DNA of 64,000 nucleotides from contig NC_135556.1 in NCBI RefSeq assembly GCF_964340395.1, positions 26,346,562-26,410,561 on the forward strand, read 5' to 3'. Position 1 is the first letter of the stretch; every line of letters begins with the position of its first letter. Both the position numbers and the translations under genes were made by a program. This DNA is from Glandiceps talaboti. Lineage: Eukaryota > Hemichordata > Enteropneusta > Spengelidae. The notes under the pieces are model-generated. The model ran no database searches and was not told the DNA's origin. It saw only the letters and a list, made by a program, of their open reading frames with translations. Below, piece by piece: positions 24,813-37,345 of the stretch.

Positions 24813-27800
24813 TCCATCCTAAAAGTGCTAGTCGGTCTATGTTGCTGGTGTGTGTCTATGATAGCTTTCACCTACACACTGAATACAGGCAAGAGTTATC
24901 GTAGACACAGATCAGCAATGTAGTAGAAGTTGTAGAGAATAGAATCCCTACAAATTATTAAATCACAGAAGTTTAGCATACAATATTTTCAACAAGATCC
25001 AAGTAAGATATCCATGATCACACTACTTGACAAATACTAGAAAGAACAACAGTCACGGTAGCCATAACTGGAAATTTTGTTTTCAAAATATTTGTTATTT
25101 TCTAAATCTCAGATATTTATTATTGTTCAAGATGAAGCATTATCAACTTTTTTAACAAATTAACTGTTGGTCTAGATGTGAAAACCTTTTTTTTTTTAGC
25201 TTTTCATCGTTCACTGTAAGATATTATCTTTTGCATTTTGTATTCAAAAAGTGGTAAAAATGAAAATAAATTACTTTGTTATCTTTTAGTTTTTGAACTC
25301 TAGACTAATAAGGGGGAAATTTCATAAAATTTATAGTTCCCTGTGAATTTATTTATTTTAGAGAGATAGGGTTGAATTTACTTTTTAGCCGCCTATCAAC
25401 AAAACACAGCTGTGACCATGAAATCAAAAACACACAACGCTAACACTGTAGATATTGGTAGGCATTACTACGGTACCTATTTATAGAGTTCAAACTCTGA
25501 GAAACAATGGGTGAGATTTGTTGTCAGAGCATACTAATACAGGGTCTAGCATACACAAAACAAGGATTAGAATGCATTAGGAGGCATAATACGAACTTGT
25601 GCGTATCACCGCCCTGATTAGAAAGCTACAATTAACTCAAGACATATTCCAATGATTCCATTCCACATGTGCTCCAATATCCAACAAAACAATCCACAAA
25701 GGTTGTGACACTATCATACACAATATAGAACACATCATACTGATCACACTGAGCCTCAGCCACAGCTTTCATTCAGACATGCTATCTTTTTATACTTTTC
25801 TTCATCTTAAATTTGAAATGGCGCCACTGTCGGAAGACCACAAAGGGATGACTGCAAATACTTTGGTGTATGACGTCCGCACTTATCAATTATCAAATCG
25901 CTAGATCAGACAAAATTTCACTGATAAGCAGGGGTAAAATGACATGCTAAGGGGTTAGGTACTAGGCAGCCAATGAAAATTGATTCCGAGATGTCAATAC
26001 CGCTGGTTTTGTCTGTCTCCTTCCTCCCTGTCGACTCTGTAACTTATTCTTAATCACATATACCAACAAAAATAACCTGCGTACACTGAGTTAATTAGCC
26101 GTAAAGCCAAACTATAGGACAGGGAGGGGTGTACAGATATACCTGTGTGTGTGAAGGCTACTGAACACAAAGAAAACCTGCAACTAGAATTGAGTAGGCC
26201 AGGCAAAAGATTCTTGACTTTTCACAAAATCAGAATTACTATTCATCCAACCAAGGCCACTGGTCAAGAAATGTGGCTCACAAAAACAAGTACACCACTG
26301 CCTAAAATAATTACATATAGTTTTCCGGCATACACTTACCCAGGGAGTGGATCTAGAAGGGATAAGCTGACCCCCTGAAGGTACTGTCTGGATAAAAGAG
26401 ATAAGCCAAGATTGTTTCAATTACTGGTAGTAAAATATGAAAGCACCAACAACAAATAACCACAGTATCAACTGTCAAAAGAATGAATGAACATCCACAC
26501 AGAAGAAAAAAAAACGTAATACTTTCACTTCACTACAAAGTATCATAGAGTATAGTGATGAACGCAATGTGGCTACCACCTGCTAAGCAGTCAAGGGTGG
26601 GCTGGTCCTACAACTCAACAATATGAATAAAATAAAGCTATTTTTCAGCTTTATAAAGGTCTCTCTTTCAACTGGAGTCCTATCCGTAGAGAAGAAACAG
26701 AAAGGGCTGTCAACAAGGGGGAGATTATCAGCATTATTTCCACTCTAGTGAACTAAAAGCCTGGAAAAAGAAACTCTGCACTGTGGAGTATTGCCGGACT
26801 AGGTAATTACAGGCTTACTGATCACTGAAATACTACAGAAAACTGGAAGCTGCACTGGTCTTAATAGCATTAAGTCATTTAAGTAGTTTGTAGTGCCTTC
26901 AAAAGGCAAGACTAAGGGACATCCCTGTAATAAAACGGTCATTTTCTGGATGGTTGCTCTGATAATTGTTTATGGTCTGCTTCCTCCCCAAACTGTTCTT
27001 TATAAACATCTAAGAAGTGGACAAATGAGGGTCTGAGTAGCAACAAATAAGCTGACAAGGTTTAAGGACTCTCAACACACTCCATAATCTAAAAATGTTT
27101 AACAGTACACATATATAGGCCCTGTAATAAATTACACAGAGACACTATTTAAATATGGAGAGTTTTACCATTGCAACTTTACACTCCAGACAACTTCATG
27201 GTAATTTGACAAACAAAGCTCTTTGTGTTTATGTTGACAGTTAACATGAATGTAGAACAGACCACTTTAAATGAGCAGTAACAGTTCCAGTGACGCCAGA
27301 TTTGACAGGATTTTCTTTGTGAATGAGTGAAAAAGATGCTTATTTTGAGACAGTGCTAAGCTGTGGAACACATCGGATGTCACTAATTAAGCCTGTTCCA
27401 AAGATACTAATGATTCCTAGATGTGCAAAGACATCAGCAATTAACTTTATACACTATGAGAAAAATCACAATTCCTCAGAGGCCTAATTTACCAAACTAA
27501 TAAACTAATTCTACTAAAGAAGCCCTATGAAGATTTGCCGACAAACTTCTAGTAGTGCTATTTCTTAGGAATGAGACAAAAAGTGAATACAAAAGAAGGA
27601 TCTGACTTTCTCTGATCTATTGATATACTCAAAAAGCTCAAGAAGGATACAGTTGTTTACAACTCTTTTAAAATGGAAAAAAAGCCTCTGTTATGATTGT
27701 ATTTGGCTTAGATGCCCACCCAAAAGTACAAAATACTTTGACTAAATAATGCACAAAAATGTTTGCTATTTTTGCTTAAATGGGCACAAAAGTAATTTTC

Positions 27801-28550
27801 TCAGTTGATTAAGAATAGGACACATATCCAAACGTCTGTCTTCTGATTGACTAGTTTTATTGAACTTTGGTTTCAATGGACTGTTATTCAATTTGTATGG
27901 AAAAGGAACATACATAGAAACCGTCTATCTGTTATTGGTCAGTTTTATCAAATGTATATGAGTATATGGAAATGAAAGGTAAAGTAGAAAAGAAACTCCC
28001 GTTGAGGTACCCTTGACAGTTATAAAATGATAAACACCCATTATTTGACCAACCTGTTGGACTGTGTTCACACTGGTAATTTGCAGACCATTTTGCAAGC
28101 AAATCAACACTATTTGTTGTTTCCGAATTCTGGAGGGAGAATCAAATAATTCACACACTTTTTTTCTCGAGAGCTATTGACAGAAAAGTCCTGGCAGTTT
28201 GGAGTTGGGATACAGTCGGTCTGTCTGGTAGTCTTTATGCGTCCCAACAATACAGAAGCAATGTTAACAAAGGAGAGCCCCCAACGACGGGATCATTCAA
28301 ACCTATTAAATATCATTAAAGTACAATAGCAATACAACTAGACAAAAGTCGACAAATTTGTCCACAGATTATGGTGGGGATTAGTGGAGCCGTGGTCTAT
28401 ACAATAAGTTAATAGAATCTAGAACGCAAAAGGTTAAAACCTGAGGAGAGACGTTAAACTTCAAAAAGATGGGCAGACAGTTTGGCAACGAGAAGCGTTA
28501 GACCCTGGAGCACGCACTAAACGTTGCCTCTGATAATTAGGCTGAATATC
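24813..28550. other. Non-coding, no recognised feature
   Basis: About 3.7 kb of AT-rich sequence. Frames of 77-78 codons at 26145-26378 (+) and 26184-26420 (-) overlap each other and show no domain. The - frame at 27925-28158 also lacks similarity that I can recognise. Both strands were read by eye for NBEA/LRBA-type BEACH or WD40 exon motifs; none was seen, but short exons could be missed. Confidence 0.45.
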
Positions 28551-28559
28551 TTGGTAAAC

Positions 28560-29640
28560 TGTACCCATAGCCTAAATACCATTTGTACTGTTTTCCACTT
28601 TCATTCCGAGAAAGAAATGTAATAATTTTCGTTCTAAAATTTGGAAATTATCGTAACTTTTTGTACGTTCGATGGGTGAAAACTCGAGGGCGCCACGACG
28701 TGACAACGTCAGTGAAAGGACTGTTCTGTACGAAGCCGCCGCTAGTCATGTCTGGGCGTAAGACGGGATAAGGTAATAGCAGAGATTTTACTTCTGATAA
28801 CAAATTAATTAGGGATAATGAGTGACACGGTATTTAAGCATGAAAAATAGACGTCTCAAACAAATATTCTGAAGAGATGAACGATAGACAGTTCAGAAGC
28901 AACGACAAAAAATGCATTGCTTGCAGTAAAAGTTTGTACATTCACAACTACAAGCAACAATTCTCAAAATTTGTAGGTCAGTATTCGTTGGAAATTAATC
29001 AGAAACGTTTATAAATTCAAGTTATCCTGTCAAGAAATGCCTTACTACGAGGCATGCAGACAGATGTCACTATGTTGTACTATACTCGATACTGTGAATC
29101 GTTTTGCGGGCATCTCTGTTTGCGGTGTACCTTACTGCAAGCACTTCAACCTCTTTAAGTGGACAATCCACAAACAATGAAAATCGCACTTACACATCGG
29201 TAAACCTCTCAAACGCTGACATGCTAGTGTTACACTCCATAGTCCACGCTTAAGCAAGTTTGGGAAGCTTTGCTCTCGTCTCGAGATCTTTTCTTGCCTC
29301 GAGGAGATGGGCGGGCAGACGAGAACTGCTGTGATCCTGCTGAGCTATCTGTCGTCAGACAGTCTCGGCTATGTGACATTGGAGCAATCTGATGCTTGTA
29401 CCGTAACGCAATACCGGTCAATGATACCAGAAAGTTACTCTAATTTTGCATCTTCAACGAGTCGTGCAGTGTGTTAGCTGGTTATAATCGCTGTTATCTT
29501 CTACACACCAGACTTTTAATAACAGAAAATCGAAGACGTAAACAGCGCTGAGGATAGGGAACAGTGCGAGGTCGTCACCAACCATCCCAATTGAGAAATT
29601 GTCGTCTGCGTCTGGGTAGTGGATTTTCGCGCCAAATGTT
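28560..29640. promoter_or_regulatory. CpG-richer segment with promoter-like and donor-like signals
   Basis: CpG is clearly more frequent here than in the surrounding AT-rich DNA, for example nine CpGs between about 28684 and 28775 and many between 29215 and 29420. On the - strand a short frame opens with ATG at 29222, runs nine codons and meets a strong splice-donor match, GATGT|GTAAGTG (GT at 29193-29192). Just upstream a 49-codon Ser/Arg/Lys-rich - frame (29230-29379) ends six bases before that ATG. On the + strand ATGTCTGGGC|GTAAGA near 28748 is another ATG-donor pair. This could be a promoter with first exons of an antisense or host-gene transcript, about 1.1-1.6 kb upstream of the Mab-21-like gene. 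No protein is recognised; low certainty. Confidence 0.3.
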
Positions 29641-30032
29641 GAGATAACGTAAAGGTGCCAATGAGTTAACGGTATGCCGCTATTGTGTTATTTATGTCTA
29701 GTGTTTACTAAAGAATTTGTTGATTTTAATCGAGGTGTGAAAAACCAATAATGTGCCACCATAATAGTCACGGCTATTATTTACACATTCACCCACTCAG
29801 CTTGAACAAATAGACAAATAAATAAACCCTCACAGTTGAGAGTCTCCAAGTGGCAGTACTCTTTAACAATTCGATAATTTCCTGCTCGTGCTATCCTTCG
29901 TATCGTTAAAACTTTCATTGCGCCACTGTTTTAATTCTTTTCACTTGTTTTAGTTTCCTTCTTTCTCAGTACTATTCAAAACAAACAACGGTAGAAATGA
30001 TTATTCTGACATGTCAGTATTTTTTTAAACCA

Positions 30033-30034
<2 letters not shown>
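29641..30034. other. Non-coding upstream DNA
   Basis: AT-rich sequence upstream of the CT tract. No feature recognised; it may form part of the upstream regulatory region of the Mab-21-like gene. Confidence 0.4.

Positions 30035-30102
<68 letters not shown>
30035..30102 (+). repeat. (CT)n microsatellite upstream of the Mab-21-like gene
   Basis: A pure CT run about 0.7 kb before the start codon and about 0.4 kb before the candidate core promoter. GA/CT tracts can act as GAGA-type or nucleosome-excluding sequences in promoters, but such tracts are common throughout this window, so no function is claimed. Confidence 0.97.
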
Positions 30103-30103
<1 letters not shown>

Positions 30104-30457
30104 GTCAGGTTCATTTATGGTATACTCTTACAAGTTAATGAACGGTGATGCGGAATGTAAACATGCTTTCATTTTTTCATGACTGGTCGTGAAAGAGTGG
30201 TTGTCCTCTCACTAAATGTTACGTGTGTTATGAATGAGCTTGCATAACTTGTATTCAAGTAAAGTGGAGTGTGTGCAGGGCGAACCGAAATCGCACGAGC
30301 GAAAGTGCTAAAGGTGCGCTGGAAACCCCACTGTCACTGATTGTCTGCTAGCAGGATCACATGCTTATCGTGGTGGGAGGGGCTTCGCGGACGCCATGTT
30401 ACTGAGCACACAACGAAGTTGATGAACGGTAGCAAATCATGCGGGCTAACCCAAGCT

Positions 30458-30520
30458 GATTGGTTGAACTCCCTGGCCTCCCTCTATAATTATCCGTTCA
30501 GTAGTAGAAGGCTGACAGTT
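30458..30520 (+). promoter_or_regulatory. Candidate core promoter of the Mab-21-like gene
   Basis: An inverted CCAAT box (GATTGG, 30458-30463) is followed 21 bp later by a TATA-like TATAATTA (30485-30492). That would place a start site near 30512-30520. A TGACGTG element resembling a CRE half-site lies just downstream at about 30534. The spacing fits an animal RNA polymerase II promoter, but each motif is short and could be chance. The implied 5' leader is about 310 bases and contains out-of-frame ATGs (for example near 30615 and 30636). Confidence 0.3.
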
Positions 30521-30829
30521 GTAATTGTGCAGATGACGTGTCAGGAGAACTTGTTTTTCGTTGACACATTTCTTATACGAGGCCGATGGAAAGATAAACA
30601 GACAGCGAACTGTATGCATGGAAGTCAGCTGACATATGCCGAACGTTAGTGAACCGGTGTTCTTCAGTCAGTATCAAACACAACATCGAACAGGCTACTA
30701 CTAGTACTACACCGCTATACCAAGACCCCACGGCTACACGCAGTACACACATACAAGCAGTCAACTGCTGCAATACGCGGCTGGCTACTATACTATCATC
30801 TACAGAAAATAATAATAATATTGTTAGCC

Positions 30830-31912
30830 ATGATGGCAGCACAGTCCAAACTCCTATTCCAACTGAACAAGTATATAAACGAAAGAGTGTCTGCTCGAAA
30901 GGCGAACGTTAACAAGACATTGCGAGAAGTCTGTAAAGTGGTTACTGATGTTCTCAAGGAAGTTGAAGTGCAAGAGCCAAGGTTTATCAGTTCATTGGTC
31001 GAAAATGAAAACGGACGATATGACGGGTTGGAAGTAATTTCTCCCACCGAATTTGAAGTGGTATTATATCTGAATCAAATGGGAGTCTTTAATTTTGTCG
31101 ACGATGGTGCTATACCTGGATGTGCAGTACTCAAACTGAGCGACGGTCGCAAACGTAGCATGTCTCTATGGGTTGAGTTCATCACAGCGTCTGGTTACCT
31201 ATCTGCTCGGAAGATACGATCACGATTCCAGACTCTAGTCGCCCAGGCCGTGGACAAGTGCAAGTATCGAGACCAAGTCAAAATGATTGCCGACACCACG
31301 GAAGTAAAGCTGCGAATAAGAGAGCGATACGTCGTGCAAATCACGCCAGCTTTCAAGTGTGGTGGTATTTGGCCACGCAGTGCATCGCATTGGCCACTTC
31401 CACACATTCCCTGGCCCGGACCTAACCTTGTTGCTGAAGTAAAAACTGAAGGATTTGATCTCCAGTCAAAAGAAAGTCTTCACCAGGCTGGAAAACAGTC
31501 ATCTGCCGAAGGAGATGCCTGGGTACTGTCGTTTGCGGAAGCGGAAAATAAGTTGTTGCAAGGGGGATGTCGAAAGAAGTGTCTGAGCGTCTTAAAGACA
31601 TTACGCGATCGTCATTTAGACCTCGCTGGCCATCCCGTCCAGAACTATCACATGAAGACATTGTTGCTTTATGAATGTGAAAAACATCCAAGAGAAATGG
31701 ACTGGGACGAAAGCTGCTTAGGAGACAGAATAAACGGTATATTACTACAACTGATTTCGTGTTTACAAAGTCGTAAGTGCCCACATTTCTTTTTGCATGG
31801 GCTTGATCTATTCCAGGGCAAGAGCCACTCCTCCTTGGACAATGCTGCAAAACAAGCCTGGAGAATAGCCAGGGAAATTTTAACGAATACCAAAAGTCTG
31901 GAAAAGTTATGA
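30830..31912 (+). CDS. MAB21L: Mab-21-like protein, 360 aa, single exon
   Basis: A member of the MAB21L1/MAB21L2 family: nuclear/cytoplasmic developmental proteins with a cGAS-like nucleotidyltransferase fold, needed in eye, neural and body-wall development. The frame is colinear with the 359-residue vertebrate proteins from MMAAQSKL to the C-terminal AREILTNTKSLEKL, with one extra residue near position 60. Landmarks: VEVQEPRFISSL at 45-56 (Glu49 and Arg51, the positions hit by human MAB21L2 eye-defect variants, are kept); ISPTEFEVVLYL around 70-81 with the Glu74/Glu76 pair at the nucleotidyltransferase-like site; LPHIPWPGPN mid-protein; the HMKTLLLYECEKHPRE segment; the Cys-rich SCLQSRKCPHFF segment. 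Enzyme activity is unproven for this family. The ATG at 30830 has G at -3, follows an in-frame TGA at 30650 with no in-frame ATG between, and matches the family N-terminus. Intronless, as in vertebrates. L1 versus L2 cannot be assigned, since those arose in vertebrates. Confidence 0.97.
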   Translation: MMAAQSKLLFQLNKYINERVSARKANVNKTLREVCKVVTDVLKEVEVQEPRFISSLVENENGRYDGLEVISPTEFEVVLYLNQMGVFNFVDDGAIPGCAVLKLSDGRKRSMSLWVEFITASGYLSARKIRSRFQTLVAQAVDKCKYRDQVKMIADTTEVKLRIRERYVVQITPAFKCGGIWPRSASHWPLPHIPWPGPNLVAEVKTEGFDLQSKESLHQAGKQSSAEGDAWVLSFAEAENKLLQGGCRKKCLSVLKTLRDRHLDLAGHPVQNYHMKTLLLYECEKHPREMDWDESCLGDRINGILLQLISCLQSRKCPHFFLHGLDLFQGKSHSSLDNAAKQAWRIAREILTNTKSLEKL

Positions 31913-32681
31913 GGTTCACACTGAAATATTTAGGGACACATTGACTAAAGAGTTGGTACAACGCGGTGGTCGTTCTGATAGAGAACAAGCTAAGAACGAA
32001 TATGTCACATAAATAGAACAATCGTGTGTAATGACAAACCCGCTTTAAAACTTACATTGCATGGGAGCCAAGTGTCTTCGAACAACACCGAAAAAACATT
32101 TCCATTTGTAAATGCCTAGGAGAATTTGACATTGAAACAACTGCAATTAGAACTCCCACAGGTTTATACACGACCTGAAAATGTCTTGAAACTCTCACTC
32201 AAGTACTGTCACGTTAGGACTTTAGCATAACACTGGACATTTAAAAAATCCACCTATTTCAGACAAACTTTATTGCATTGTGAATACCATGAAGTCAATA
32301 TATAATCATTTCATTATTTAATATTTGGCCATATTTGACAGAGTTTGTTATTATTATTGTCTTGAAGTATTTCGATGTAAGAGAACTGTTATATTTCTTA
32401 AAGTGACGTGTTTAAATTTTAATCTTAACGCTAAGAATACATTCTCAAAATGGTAAGGGAAAATGAAAGTGTGTGGTGTTGTTATTGTATGAAATACATG
32501 ATTGCCCCCAAATGCGCTTTTCAAGCGTCTGAATGGATATGACTATTTTTGATGTACACTGAATCGCCCTTATCATAACGTCGGATATTAAGCCCTTTAA
32601 ATGATCATAAGCAGTCGACAATTCTACACATATCCCTCTTTATATCTCTCACCTAACACATCACCACATGTGCATTGTTTT
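31913..32681 (+). other. Likely 3' UTR of the Mab-21-like gene
   Basis: AT-rich, no extended frame on the + strand. The 199-codon - frame overlapping the gene's end (31422-32021) is antisense shadow of the CDS. The limit is inferred only from the AATAAA at 32682. Confidence 0.4.
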
Positions 32682-32687
32682 AATAAA
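32682..32687 (+). terminator. Candidate poly(A) signal AATAAA for the Mab-21-like gene
   Basis: This is the first canonical AATAAA that I find downstream of the stop codon (TGA at 31910-31912). It would give a 3' UTR of about 0.8 kb. T-rich sequence follows at about 32698. Earlier non-canonical signals cannot be excluded. Confidence 0.4.
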
Positions 32688-32699
32688 TTAGGATGTTAA

Positions 32700-35600
32700 T
32701 TTTATTGAAATCCACTGGGACTACACTAGGTAGACGGCTAAAAACCTGAAAAGACCACGACCTTGAATGACAGGATGCGTTGGTATTGTGTTTTGTATCT
32801 CTATATTAAGGCATAGCATAACAACAGTGTACGATCAACACGCATGGCTTGGGTATAACATACCAGCTAAAACAACAAAATGTATAATATTGCTACTCAT
32901 AACAGTGGACTGTGTATGTACTTTAGAACTGAAAATGGATAGCTTAAAATGTGTCTGCAATTCGGCATGGTAACGTGATGGTTCCCGTTTGTTTATCTTC
33001 TTGAATTTAAATGTATACCGGTTGCTATATAATTTGCGACTATTTATCCTAGATAAAATTATCCATATTTAATACATGTATGAAATAACCCAGACTATTA
33101 TTACTATTAGTAGATATTAAATACCACTCCTACCCATTTTAATCGATACTGGTTTATATAGGAATATGACAAACACTCCCTATTGGTATAATATTAGAAA
33201 GCGGGTCACAATGTTATATGTCGCATGTTTTCGTTTTCCCGCATACGATCAGGGGAAATTTCTAACGGAAACATATATACAATTTCGTTTGCTTCGTGCA
33301 CATTTCTATACATAACAGAACAAACGCAAACGCTTGGTCGATGCTTTACTGCTAAATCGTATACAACGCCATAATGCAGACATCCTGACACAGTTTCGAT
33401 TAGCTTCGTGTCTGATGTCCTCGTTCTTTTCGAAACGTCCTGCATCGTAACGAGTAAAATGACAACATTTAACGAGTTTAATAATTTCAGTGTTAGATAC
33501 AAAGACGTGAAAACATACTGAAACTGGTTACTACTTTATAATACTGCAGATGTTGGGGCAATAACACCCCATTAAGGTGGTGATGTGCAACGGCTGACGA
33601 GCAGGTCAATTCAGCTGGTTTCACATATGTGGATTCATCACTGTATAGTATAATTAATATCTAAATATAGATGGTGGTCTACTGTAGGCTATGAATGTCA
33701 TTTCATAAATGATATTGAAAATTAAAACAGTAATTATTATTGTTATCTTAATAACTTGTTATCAGTCTACAACCAAACCCGTGGAGCATTGCTTATGGCA
33801 AACAGAATTATCTAGTATTATCACATTTTGGGGATTTTCGACATAAATAACATTAATTTAGCGACTAAAGGGAGTTGTCCATTATTTGACGGTTTTAAAA
33901 AGTCCGAGTCATTAAGCCAGACACTGCATGTACGTTTATTTGCGCTCTCCAACGGCTAAGTTGACAATTAAACCAGAACTCATCACCGCACTGTGCGTTG
34001 AAAGGAAAAATTCCATATTCGGTTATCCCCCACGTGTGTCCTCTTGAGTAAACCCAATTTTCAATTCGAAAAGAATAGGCACACATGTTCGGCTTTTCGG
34101 CCTAATCATTTTACACAACCGTGCGATAGGAAAGGTAAAATGTGCAAACTGTTGACAAAATTAATGACTAAATAATAGACGGATGAGTGGTCGGTAGACA
34201 ATGCTATAAGCTTAAATCAACATGTAACGGGTTTACACAATGGGACTTGCTTTATCCTATAGTTGACTCCTGGCTGAGGTCGAACTGAAATATACACAAT
34301 GCTACACCATATGTGTGTTTAAACACTACTAATAATGTACAGCAAACTCTGAGGATTTACGGACAATATTAAAACTGGTCTCTGCGACAACAGCTTGTTA
34401 AAATTATAATCACTCAGCATGGAGAGCGAATTGCGAACGTATACCCGTGCCGAATGTTGAATATGAATTGTTTCAAGTACAACCGTCAACAGCTTTAACC
34501 TGTTTTATATCATGTGTACCTCACTTACTACCCTACCACGAAATACAAGCAGTAAATTGAAGAAAAATACACACGTCACTTCAAGGTTTATGGTTTTGAT
34601 TCGGTTACGAACTTAGATTATTCTTGGACGTTCACAGTTTTCAATTCTTAATTTACGACTGCTTGAACAGCTCAGAAGTGCTCATCGCTCTTACCATACA
34701 ACGTCTATAACCACAGTGTGGTACTTTAACGTCCACAGTTTTCGTCTGAGCTCATAAAAAGGGTCACACTAGCCTGTATTTTTGTGACTGAATCAATTAT
34801 TATTTTCGGTATTCGACCTTTCGTTGTAAAAGTTCCACCACACAGTACTGTTAAATATACGGCGACTTCGAACGCATCAAGTCCACCACGGAAACAAAGT
34901 TTTCTTTTATACCCTACCGATAGCCGTTTATCAAACCAACGTAATTGCAAATATGTATCTTAGATTGATTTAAAATTGTGTAAAAAATGATAATTTCTTA
35001 TTATAAAGATTATTTTTATATGTGAAACTACGTTCAAAATGAATAACGTCTGAACGAACAAAGCATGTGATGTGCACTATCTTGTCTATCAATTAAAGGT
35101 GATAAATCGTATTTCAATATCACATCAAAAGACAAACAATACATGCACTATTCCATTCCATGTAAAATATCTAAAATTAGAACTCTATCAGAATGGGCGG
35201 TATCTTACTTAACACGACACAATATAAACTATAGGTGATAAAATGTCGTTTGTCTACCTTTTCTAATTTCAACACTTGACAAAAATATTGGGAAGATTTG
35301 CACACACAAAAAAATAGTTGCTTGAGTTTACGATGAAAAAAAATTACGCTTTTTTTCACAAATATTATTTACAGTCTTTGCTATACATAATTTTAGGAAA
35401 GTAAATTAGGATGTGAGGTCGCAGACAACCAAACAGTCGTCCCCTTCATATCTGATCGCCATTCCACTGACATATATCGTCTCATTCCTCCGCCATGGGC
35501 TAAAATTAGTGACTACTTGGTGGGATTGAATAAATGTTTACGGGAAAAGACAAACAAACCACAAGGATACAAGGAGTCGGACATGAGATGATATACCAAT

Positions 35601-37070
35601 GTGTTTCCGGTGAAATGCACCGAATTATAGACAAATGTGGTGTTGCGTCTACGCCACTGAACTGTTAAGTGGTAGATACATGGATGCAAGGAGCTCCACT
35701 CTACACACTGCAAACACTTCAAAAGCATTCGTTTGATAACGACGACGATATGATGACACAATAGCGGGGACGTCTGTCAACAAGCCCGGCTACAGTATAA
35801 ACCCAAACGCTATCATCAAGTATAATGAGTTGGGTATTTTCAAATCACGTCAAAACAAGTTAAATCTTTAGCTTTCCTTGAATATCGATGATTTAATAAC
35901 CAACGGTGAATAGTGCTTCGTTATAAACGGTAAACCACACAAGCGAGAAATAACTGCGAAATGCGAATGTTTGCAAAGTGGACGGACAACTTTACACGTT
36001 ATGGTTCTAAATCCAATAAAGGGAACGTAAAATCGCTTTCATACAATACGCGATTAATACATTTGAGTTGGTTGTAAATTTTTCTCTTAGACTAAAACAT
36101 CCGTTTTTAATGTTTTCGTAAAGTACATATTTGTTGATATGGGCAATATGGGGCTTTCTCTATCGTGAAACATACGTACTCAACACAGAGTTTGCCAATG
36201 TTCTATTTAGAAAACGTGTATACTATGAACCCCTTCAATTCAACTTCGCCAGCTTACATTGTTCACTTGCAAATAAACTGTTTTTTTCGACAACTGAAAA
36301 TCACATTAGTTTAAAATTCGTATCAATACATTATGCGAGTCAACTGTGTTGTGAGCGCTCACGAGCTGCAAGCCGTCAGTAGCCGAGCTAAGTTGCCGCA
36401 CTTTTACACGAGGTCAGGACATCACTTCTTGTCTTTGACTAACATGGCTAATTAAAACCAAATACAACATTCTCTCAATTCGTCACGGTAATATTGTTTA
36501 ATTATTGCCTTGAAATTCATAGGTATTATTGGCATATACAATTTTACTGAAGGACAATGAATTGACAATGAAACTGTCACGCATACAAGACCACGGGTTT
36601 TTCACGCTCACCTGCTTGGAGAGGAACTACACAGTCATGCATATCTGTCGTGGGGTGATTTTGTTTCCAAGTAAAACCCATATTATTGTAACCGGCCCGA
36701 CTTTTTGCCAGTTACTGTCCCTTTTTATATAAACTTTTCGAAGCTGTTTCACATAAAATTAAGATATTAATGTTATGAATTATTGAAGTAACTTTCCAAA
36801 ATGACCGTATTACCTGCATAAAAAAGAGTTCCTCTAGATTGATTCTGATACTTTTATGACAACAATATTTCCCCTGTCAGACTGTAGAAAAAATTGAGCC
36901 TGTACTTATAATGTGTACTGTTTTCAAATGTAAAGGTATTTTAAAACTAAAATGTTGTTGGAATATTTATTTTGTTGCAATAGTTGGTGGTAAAATTTTT
37001 ATTCCTAAAGAGACATTGCCGTATGACAACTTGAAGTGTATTGACTAACTAGTGTCAGGTGCCACGGTTA
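32700..37070. other. Non-coding downstream DNA, no recognised feature
   Basis: About 4.4 kb with moderately frequent CpG for the window but no recognised exon, repeat or RNA gene. Frames of 60-98 codons occur on both strands without domain features. As flanking DNA of a conserved developmental gene it may contain enhancers; none can be identified from a single sequence. Confidence 0.45.
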
Positions 37071-37074
37071 AACT

Positions 37075-37345
37075 TATATCTGAATCCTTCACATAGCGGG
37101 ACTACCTTCACTGTTTACACTCTGTCCTGGTGGCACCAAGTCGCTAAACCTGTGGAAATACAGCTGTATCTTCGCCCTCACAATACAGCATTGCTAAACC
37201 CATAGAAATACAACCCATACTATACCCAATGCCTGTGGAAATACAACCATATCTTTGCCTGGTGATGTAGTGTTGTAAAACACCCGTCTATGACTTTTGC
37301 CTGGTGGTACAGTGTCGTTAAAAACCCGTGAATACAAACATTGTT
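37075..37345. repeat. Degenerate ~60 bp tandem array, 3-4 units
   Basis: The phrase GCTAAACCYRTRGAAATACA, followed by ATCTTYGCCTGGTGRTRYAGT variants, recurs at about 37143, 37192, 37230 and 37300 with indels. Old and diverged. No frame is conserved. Confidence 0.7.

Noticed and set aside
24813-28550. Host-gene (NBEA/LRBA) exons on the - strand
   Set aside because: Read by eye for BEACH, PH and WD40 motifs without success. Short exons could have been missed, so the host is inferred only from family synteny.
30821-30829. Start of the Mab-21-like protein at TTG 30821
   Set aside because: A TTG start is not expected in an animal gene. The ATG at 30830 gives the family N-terminus and 360 residues, against 359 in vertebrates.
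31422-32021. 199-codon open frame on the - strand overlapping the Mab-21-like gene
   Set aside because: It is antisense to conserved coding sequence, has no recognisable domain, and is explained by the codon structure of the + strand CDS.
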